Shown here in pieces: positions 58,981 through 64,000 of a stretch of DNA of 64,000 nucleotides. The stretch covers positions 62,001-126,000 of the forward strand of contig NZ_JAGGPB010000001.1 in assembly GCF_018614055.1 (NCBI RefSeq), in the 5' to 3' direction. Origin of the DNA: Streptomyces sp. ISL-98. Its GTDB lineage: Bacteria > Actinomycetota > Actinomycetes > Streptomycetales > Streptomycetaceae. The position numbers and the translations under genes are program-made. Below the pieces are notes generated by a model. That model made no database searches. It was not told where the DNA came from and was given only the letters and a program-made list of their open reading frames with translations. The stretch's first letter is position 1, and each line of letters begins with the position of its first letter.

Positions 58981-60438
58981 TCAATTCACGCTGCGCGAAC
59001 GCGCCTTGAAGGCCGCCTTCCGGGCTTCCTTCGCCGCCTTCTTGTCGGGGTGCAGGCGCCCCATGGCCTCAAGGACGTCCGCCGTCGCCGGGTGATCCAC
59101 CCGCCAGGCGGCGTCGAAGAAGCCACTGTGCCGGCCGGTCAGCCCGGCCACCAGGTCCTGGAGCTCCGCCGGTTCGCCGTCCGCGTCCAGCTGCGCGGCG
59201 ATGGTGTCGATCGCCAGCCAGAAGATCATCGACTCGGGCGGCGGCGGCACGTCCGACGCGCCGCTCTCGGCGAGCCAGACCCGGGCCAGGCCGCCCAGCT
59301 CCGGGTCGTCGAGCACCTCGCGCACCGCGTCCTCCGCCTCCGGGCCGACCAGCGAGAGCGCCTGCTGGCTGCGGAGCCTGCGCAACGGAGCGCCCCGGTC
59401 GGCGCCGCGGGCGGCGGCGAGCAACTCCCGGGCGGCTGCGGCCGGTTCGCGGCGGGCGAGCCACTGCTCGGTCTCGGCGCCGGCCGACGCTTCGGGGAAG
59501 TACGCAATGCCGTCGAGCAGCGCCTCCGCTCCCTTGTCGGCGAGATCGCCGACCGCGGGCGCGTCGATGCCCGCTTCGAGCATCCGGACCCTGATGCCGT
59601 ACAGGCCGAGCGGGGTGAGCCCGACCATGCCGTACCGGGACACGTCCTCGTCGTCGACCGGCGGTTCGGGCTCCGCGCCCTCCTCCGCCATCAGCGCCTC
59701 GTCGACCGGCTGGTAGGTGACGAGCCCGACCGGTTCGAGCACCCGGAACTGGTCGTCGAGCCGCATCATCGCGTCCGAGACCTGTTCCAGTACATCGTCG
59801 GTGGGCTCGCCCATGTCCTCGGGCACGATCATCGAAGCCGCGAGTGCGGGCAGCGGCACCGGGCCTTCCGCCGCGCCCTCGGTGACGGTCAGCAGATACA
59901 GGTTGCCGAGTACGCCTTCCAGGAACTCGGCCTCCGCGTCCGGGTCCCAGTCCAGCGAGTCGAAGTCGACCCGGCCGTCCTCGCCGACGAGCCCGGAGAG
60001 GTCGTCGAGGACAGGTGCGGTCGCGTCGGCGAAGACAGCCTCGAACGCGTCGAGCCAGATGGCGAGGACGTCCTGGGGGCTGCCGGAGGTGAGCAGCGCG
60101 AGGTTCTCACCGGTGGTGACGGTCCCGTCCGCTTCGCCCTCGCCTTCGCCCTCCTCCTCGGCGTCGGTGATGTCGACGAGCCCCGTGTCGACGGCGATGC
60201 GCCACGCTTCGCTCGCCTCCGCCGCGCCGTCCTCGTCGGCGGCGAGACCGAGGTGCTCGGCAGCCTCGGGCAGCTGCTCGTCGACGAGTTCGCCGCCCGC
60301 ACCGACCCGGGTCGCGGGCCCTGCCCAGCGGGCGAGTCCGGCAGCGCGCGCGAGGAGCGGTGAGACGAGCGCCTCCCGAGCCAGCTCGGCGTCGGAGTGC
60401 AGGCGCACCGGCGGCAGGGTGGGGCGGTCTCCGGACAT
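58981..60438 (-). CDS. Large acidic conserved protein of unknown function
   Basis: A 485-residue soluble protein, strongly acidic in the middle (for example DAEEEGEGEGEADGT near residues 90-105 and VDFDSLDWDPDAEAEFLEG near 155-173), with a lysine-rich C-terminus (HPDKKAAKEARKAAFKARS). I chose ATG 60438 because AAGGAG lies just upstream; an ATG seven codons earlier overlaps that site. Predicted structure is mostly helical, with no membrane segment or recognised catalytic motif. The parts around LTPLGLYGIRVRMLEAG near 272-288 and helical repeats toward the end hint at a scaffold. It is divergent from the secreted nuclease gene. Confidence 0.75.
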   Translation of the reverse strand: MSGDRPTLPPVRLHSDAELAREALVSPLLARAAGLARWAGPATRVGAGGELVDEQLPEAAEHLGLAADEDGAAEASEAWRIAVDTGLVDITDAEEEGEGEGEADGTVTTGENLALLTSGSPQDVLAIWLDAFEAVFADATAPVLDDLSGLVGEDGRVDFDSLDWDPDAEAEFLEGVLGNLYLLTVTEGAAEGPVPLPALAASMIVPEDMGEPTDDVLEQVSDAMMRLDDQFRVLEPVGLVTYQPVDEALMAEEGAEPEPPVDDEDVSRYGMVGLTPLGLYGIRVRMLEAGIDAPAVGDLADKGAEALLDGIAYFPEASAGAETEQWLARREPAAAARELLAAARGADRGAPLRRLRSQQALSLVGPEAEDAVREVLDDPELGGLARVWLAESGASDVPPPPESMIFWLAIDTIAAQLDADGEPAELQDLVAGLTGRHSGFFDAAWRVDHPATADVLEAMGRLHPDKKAAKEARKAAFKARSRSVN

Positions 60439-60508
60439 CTGAGGGGTCTCCTTGGGCATGCGGGTCGGGCTGCCCCCAGCGTAGACGTATTTGCCCCTAT
60501 GCCACCGG

Positions 60509-60541
60509 GTTCATGTACCCGTCAGGATTCGTACACCTGGC
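60509..60541 (+). promoter_or_regulatory. Candidate PHO box and promoter before the secreted nuclease
   Basis: Three consecutive 11-nt units, GTTCATGTACC (60509-60519), CGTCAGGATTC (60520-60530) and GTACACCTGGC (60531-60541), resemble degenerate PHO repeats, and TTGACA at 60547-60552 follows as a -35 element. It lies about 80 bases upstream of the start. The match is imperfect. Confidence 0.4.
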
Positions 60542-60622
60542 GACCCTTGACAACCCCCTTGTCCACACAAGAGATTGACGCGCGTAGACCGTGCTCTACC
60601 CCTCATCCATCGGAGCTCGTAC

Positions 60623-62476
60623 ATGACTGCCCGTTCCTCTCTCCCCAGATCCGCCGCCGTCGCAGCCGTCGTAGCCACCGCACTGGCAGGCGGCCTGCTG
60701 GCCGCCACGACCGCCGCCTCCGCCTCGGACTCCCCCGCCTCCGTTGCGGAAACCCGGATTCACGACATCCAGGGCACCACCCGAATATCCCCGCTCGTGG
60801 GGCAGCAGGTCGCCGACGTCACCGGCATCGTCACGGGCGTGCGCACGTACGGCTCGAAGGGCTTCTGGTTCCAGGACCCGCAGGCCGACGCCGACGCCGC
60901 CACCAGCGAAGGCATCTTCGTCTTCACGAGCTCGGCGCCGACGGTGGCCGTGGGCGACGCGGTGAAGGTGTCCGGCACGGTCGGCGAGTACATCCCCGGC
61001 GGTACGTCGTCCGGCAACCAGTCGGTGACCCAGATCTCCAAGCCGACAGTGACCGTGGTGTCCTCGGGCAACCCGGTGCCCGCGCCGGTCACCCTCTCGG
61101 CGAAGTCCGTTCCTTCGTCGTACGCCCCGGAGGGCGACCCGGCGGCGGGCGGCAGCATCAACGCGCTGCCGCTGAACCCGCGCAAGTACGCCCTGGACCA
61201 CTACGAGTCGCTGGAGGGCAGCAACGTCCGGATCGGCACGTCGCGCGTGGTCGGCGCGACCGACCCGTACTCGGAGCTGTGGGTCACGGTGAAGCCGCAC
61301 GAGCACGACAACCGCCGCGGCGGCACGGTCTACGGCTCGTACACCTCCCAGAACACCGGCCGCCTCCAGATCCAGCAGCTCGCCCCGATCTCGCAGCAGC
61401 CGTTCCCGAAGGCGAATGTGGGTGACGTCCTGGCGGGTACGACCGAAGGCCCCCTGGACTTCAACCAGTTCGGCGGCTACACGCTGGCCGCCCGCACGCT
61501 CGGCACGGTCACCGACCGCGGCCTCAAGGCGGAGTCGACGCGGCCGCAGCGCAGCGGCGAGCTCGCGGTGGCGACGTACAACGTCGAGAACCTCGACCCG
61601 ACCGACCCGCAGGCCAAGTTCGACGCACTCGCCGCGCCGGTCGTGAACAACCTGGCCTCCCCGGACGTCATCGCCCTGGAGGAGATCCAGGACAACAACG
61701 GCGCCAAGAACGACGGTACGGTCGCGGCCGACGAGTCGCTGAAGAAGTTCACGGCCGCCATCGCGGCGGCCGGCGGTCCGGCGTACGACTGGCGCACGAT
61801 CGACCCGGCGAACAACAAGGACGGCGGCGAGCCCGGCGGCAACATCCGCCAGGTCTTCCTCTTCAACCCCGAGCGGGTCTCCTTCACCGACCGCGCGGGC
61901 GGCGACGCGGCCACCGCGACGGCCGTCGTACGGGACGGGCGCGACGCGGCCCTGACCCTCTCCCCCGGCCGGATCGACCCGGCCAACGCGGCGTGGGAGA
62001 ACAGCCGCAAGCCGCTGGCCGGCGAGTTCACGTTCCGCGGCCGTACGGTCTTCGTGATCGCGAACCACTTCGGTTCGAAGGGCGGCGACGAGAGCCTGGT
62101 GTCGCACCACCAGCCGCCCGTACGCAAGTCGGAGATCAAGCGACTTGAGCAGGCGCAGGCGGTCAACACCTTCGTCAAGGACATCCTCAAGGTCCAGCGG
62201 AACGCGGACGTCCTGGTCCTGGGCGACATCAACGACTTCGAGTTCTCGGCGACGACGAAGGCGCTGACGGCGGACGGCGCGCTCTACCCGGCGGTCAAGT
62301 CCCTTCCCCGCTCGGAGCGTTACTCGTACGTCTTCCAGGGCAACAGCCAGGTCCTGGACCAGATCCTGACGAGCCCGTCGATCGACGACTTCTCGTACGA
62401 CAGCGTGCACATCAACGCGGAGTTCTCCGCCCAGAACAGCGACCACGACCCGCAGGTGCTGCGCTTCCGCCCGTAG
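60623..62476 (+). CDS. Secreted endonuclease/exonuclease/phosphatase family protein
   Basis: A 617-residue exported hydrolase. The start is ATG 60623 (MTARSSLPRSAAVAAVVATALAGG) with GGAG seven bases before. The signal peptide is about 1-36 (TAASAS). An OB-fold-like region with TGIVTGVRTYGSKGFWFQDP lies near 70-89. The EEP catalytic domain starts near 315: VATYNVENLDPTDPQAKFDALA, then DVIALEEIQDNNG (catalytic Glu), FVIANHFGSKGGDE near 475-488, LVLGDINDFEFSA near 532-544 and the C-terminal NSDHDPQVLRF (catalytic His). This domain order is that of extracellular DNases such as ExeM-like proteins. Release of phosphate from DNA is a likely role, given the possible PHO box. Confidence 0.9.
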   Translation: MTARSSLPRSAAVAAVVATALAGGLLAATTAASASDSPASVAETRIHDIQGTTRISPLVGQQVADVTGIVTGVRTYGSKGFWFQDPQADADAATSEGIFVFTSSAPTVAVGDAVKVSGTVGEYIPGGTSSGNQSVTQISKPTVTVVSSGNPVPAPVTLSAKSVPSSYAPEGDPAAGGSINALPLNPRKYALDHYESLEGSNVRIGTSRVVGATDPYSELWVTVKPHEHDNRRGGTVYGSYTSQNTGRLQIQQLAPISQQPFPKANVGDVLAGTTEGPLDFNQFGGYTLAARTLGTVTDRGLKAESTRPQRSGELAVATYNVENLDPTDPQAKFDALAAPVVNNLASPDVIALEEIQDNNGAKNDGTVAADESLKKFTAAIAAAGGPAYDWRTIDPANNKDGGEPGGNIRQVFLFNPERVSFTDRAGGDAATATAVVRDGRDAALTLSPGRIDPANAAWENSRKPLAGEFTFRGRTVFVIANHFGSKGGDESLVSHHQPPVRKSEIKRLEQAQAVNTFVKDILKVQRNADVLVLGDINDFEFSATTKALTADGALYPAVKSLPRSERYSYVFQGNSQVLDQILTSPSIDDFSYDSVHINAEFSAQNSDHDPQVLRFRP

Positions 62477-62508
62477 CCACCGCCATAGGGGGTGTCCGCC
62501 CTAGCCGC

Positions 62509-63261
62509 CTACACGCCCGCGCTGAAGCTGAGCGCGGGCGTGTACCGCTTCACGCCGCCGCCGGTCACGCCCGGATAGGTCCTCACCTTCGTCCACTGGG
62601 GCGTCGGCGAACCGACCCCGTCACCGGGCCCGGCGAGCGCCTCGATGTGCGCGTCGGCGCTCTCCCACTCCGCGTAGTTCAGCACCCGGGTGCCGTCCGT
62701 ACTCACGTGGAAGTGCCCGGAGATTCCGCCCGGGTGGGGGTGCGGGTCCTCCCCCATAGCCTTAAGGGCATGGGAGGTGCCCCCGTCGAGGGCCTCGAAG
62801 ACGGTGTCGACCCAGTCGCGCTGCCTGGCCGGGTCGGGCTCTTCGAACTCGACGTCGACGATCACGACGCAGCCCGGCACGCGGCCGGCCACCTGCCCCA
62901 GCGGGGTGCTGCGGTAGAGCTCGTACGTGTACAGCCCGAGCCGCTCGATGCCCGGCACAGCGGCGTCGACCTCGTCGAACCGCGCCGCGCGGCCCGCGCG
63001 CAGGAAGGCTGCGTGTGTCGCCTCGTCTGCCCACTGCGTGTAGTGGAGCAGGCTTTTGCCGTCCTCCCCGATGTAGACGCTGTACGAGAGGAGCCCCTCG
63101 TCCGGCCACTCCCGGCTGCCCCATACCTTGCTGATGGCCTCTATGGTCTCCCGCTGCCGCTCGGGCGTACCGACGTCCCAGACGGAGACCTTGGCGACGC
63201 CGACGCCCGAACGGGCTATCTGCGGAAGGGAGTTGAGATTCTGCACGGACGACAGCGACAT
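62509..63261 (-). CDS. Tandem antibiotic-biosynthesis-monooxygenase (ABM) domain protein
   Basis: A 250-residue protein with two dimeric alpha/beta-barrel ABM-like units: VAKVSVWDVGTPERQRETIEAISKVWGSREWPDEGLLSYSVYIGEDGKSLLHYTQWADEATHAAFL near 22-86 and VVIVDVEFEEPDPARQRDWVDTVFEAL near 131-157 with VLNYAEWESADAHIEAL near 193-209. The second unit is more divergent. The start is ATG 63261 with AGGAGGT. Such proteins can oxidise small aromatic molecules or bind heme, but many are uncharacterised. It is convergent with the nuclease gene and divergent from the last gene. Confidence 0.82.
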   Translation of the reverse strand: MSLSSVQNLNSLPQIARSGVGVAKVSVWDVGTPERQRETIEAISKVWGSREWPDEGLLSYSVYIGEDGKSLLHYTQWADEATHAAFLRAGRAARFDEVDAAVPGIERLGLYTYELYRSTPLGQVAGRVPGCVVIVDVEFEEPDPARQRDWVDTVFEALDGGTSHALKAMGEDPHPHPGGISGHFHVSTDGTRVLNYAEWESADAHIEALAGPGDGVGSPTPQWTKVRTYPGVTGGGVKRYTPALSFSAGV

Positions 63262-63392
63262 GGCGGTACTACCTCCTGGCTCGACGCGCCGCTGTGACGC
63301 GTCCTCATGACCACCATCGTGAAACCTGAAGCGCGGTTGAGGTCAAGGCCGGTCCGTAATGCGATGGCGGTGATCGGCGATCCGGTGTTTGG

Positions 63393-64000
63393 ATGCACCG
63401 CGTGACTTCTGGAGATCTTGAACTGCTGCTGGACCGGCTTGAGTCGTACTACGACGCGGTACCGCGCAATGGCGCCAGGACCGAGGACTTCGGCCCACTG
63501 ACGTTGTTCGTACGGGAAGGCGCGGGCTGGCCTTTCTACGCGCGGCCGACCCGGGGCAGCTCCGGCGCCGTGACGGCCGCCGATGTGACCCGAGTCCGCT
63601 CCCGCCAGCGCGAACTCGGCATCCCGGAGAGCTTCGAGTGGGTCGCCGAGACGACTCCGACGCTGCGGGCCGCGGCCGAGGAGGCGGGTCTGGTGGTGCA
63701 CGAGCACCCGTTGATGGTGCTCGACGCGACGGTCTCGGTGCCCACAGCGGACAAGCTGTCCGACGGGCCGTCGATACGCACCATCGCCCCGGACGATCCG
63801 GCACTGGCCAGCGCTTTGGTCGTACCGCACCTCGCCTTCACGGAGCCCGGTACGGGTGTCGGCCCGGCGGGACTTCCCGAACTTGCCGAAGCCGTCCGTA
63901 CCCGGGCAGGCGACGGGTCGGTGGAAAGCGCGGTGGCGCGGATCGAGGCCGGTCTCACCACGGTCGCGGCAGCGGTCGAGGACGGGGCGGCGCTGTGCGC
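63393..64000 (+). CDS. GNAT-type acetyltransferase (partial, cut by window end)
   Basis: The frame from ATG 63393 (MHRVTSGDLELLLDRLESYYDAVPRNGA) stays open to the window end, about 202 codons. GTG 63402 is an alternative start. Visible: LTLFVREGAGWPFYARPTRGSSGAVTAADVTRVRSRQRELGIPESFEWVAETTPTLRAAAEEAGLVVHEHPLMVLD near residues 37-112, then SIRTIAPDDPALASALVVPHLAF, the start of a second GNAT half. The pattern VSRVRxRQRELGxPExFEWVxETTP is that of a common actinobacterial GNAT-like family. The acetyl-CoA loop should lie beyond the window. Confidence 0.75.
   Translation, partial: MHRVTSGDLELLLDRLESYYDAVPRNGARTEDFGPLTLFVREGAGWPFYARPTRGSSGAVTAADVTRVRSRQRELGIPESFEWVAETTPTLRAAAEEAGLVVHEHPLMVLDATVSVPTADKLSDGPSIRTIAPDDPALASALVVPHLAFTEPGTGVGPAGLPELAEAVRTRAGDGSVESAVARIEAGLTTVAAAVEDGAALC

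Noticed and set aside
1..64000. tRNA/rRNA genes, insertion sequences, prophage or replication origin
   Set aside because: I saw no cloverleaf with conserved T-loop, no transposase or integrase motif, no phage structural gene and no DnaA-box cluster on reading through. Composition is even apart from the ect upstream region.

Overview
The window is chromosomal DNA from a Streptomyces or a very close relative. It is GC-rich with strong third-position GC, uses many GTG starts, and has long shadow reading frames on both strands. It also carries lineage markers: LAxTG-type sortase substrates, PHO boxes built of 11-nt repeats, a DmdR/IdeR-type iron box, and a cobalamin locus followed directly by ectABCD, an order I recall from S. 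coelicolor. I see no rRNA, tRNA, CRISPR array, insertion sequence or prophage.

Layout. (1) 1-2570: a secreted GH25 lysozyme-like enzyme, then a PHO-box-preceded Pit phosphate transporter with a small membrane protein. (2) 2600-21071: the cobalamin region in two operons. The first starts with a B12 riboswitch and a 23-codon leader ORF, then cobD-cobQ-cobN-chelatase AAA/VWA subunit-cobO-cobB-cobI. The second is cobM-cobL-cbiG/cobJ fusion-cobH-cbiX-cobC. A ZIP metal transporter lies between them on the other strand. (3) 21163-24578: a sortase-anchored surface protein, an amidohydrolase and a class V aminotransferase. (4) 24734-28059: ectoine and hydroxyectoine genes ectABCD behind a 28-bp perfect inverted repeat. 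(5) 28121-35328: an ene-reductase/MarR divergon, a PLP enzyme, a DsbA/FrnE-like protein, acetyltransferases and an aldehyde dehydrogenase/IclR divergon. (6) 35444-43863: a two-component system with a membrane partner, a penicillin-binding protein, a secreted S37-type peptidase, an ECF sigma factor with a possible partner, and a frameshifted PIG-V-like mannosyltransferase. (7) 44466-48405: an iron-boxed island holding a penicillin-acylase-like Ntn hydrolase, a siderophore-type acyltransferase and a siderophore-interacting reductase, bracketed by dispersed intergenic repeats. (8) 48472-54002: an MFS transporter, an unknown TIM-barrel-like protein coupled to a 5-dehydro-4-deoxyglucarate dehydratase, a uronate dehydrogenase-like enzyme and an AraC regulator. 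(9) 54185-64000: a double TerD protein, a free-standing UvrD/PcrA tail domain, a degenerate Ser/Thr kinase, a Tat-exported PhoX-like protein, a secreted nuclease, and several conserved unknowns. The right end cuts an acetyltransferase.

How the genes work together. The corrinoid genes mix features of both routes: early cobalt insertion (CbiX) and CbiG ring opening, alongside the late-insertion CobN with one ChlI/ChlD-like partner. The C1 methylase/methyltransferase, the precorrin-6 reductase and the lower-ligand assembly genes are not in the window. The aldehyde dehydrogenase, dehydratase and uronate dehydrogenase could together form an oxidative uronate/glucarate route to 2-oxoglutarate, although they lie about 18 kb apart. 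The Pit transporter, the PhoX-like enzyme and the secreted nuclease are all plausible members of the PhoP regulon. The iron-box island looks like an arylacyl-hydroxamate siderophore tailoring and iron-release module separated from its core biosynthetic genes.
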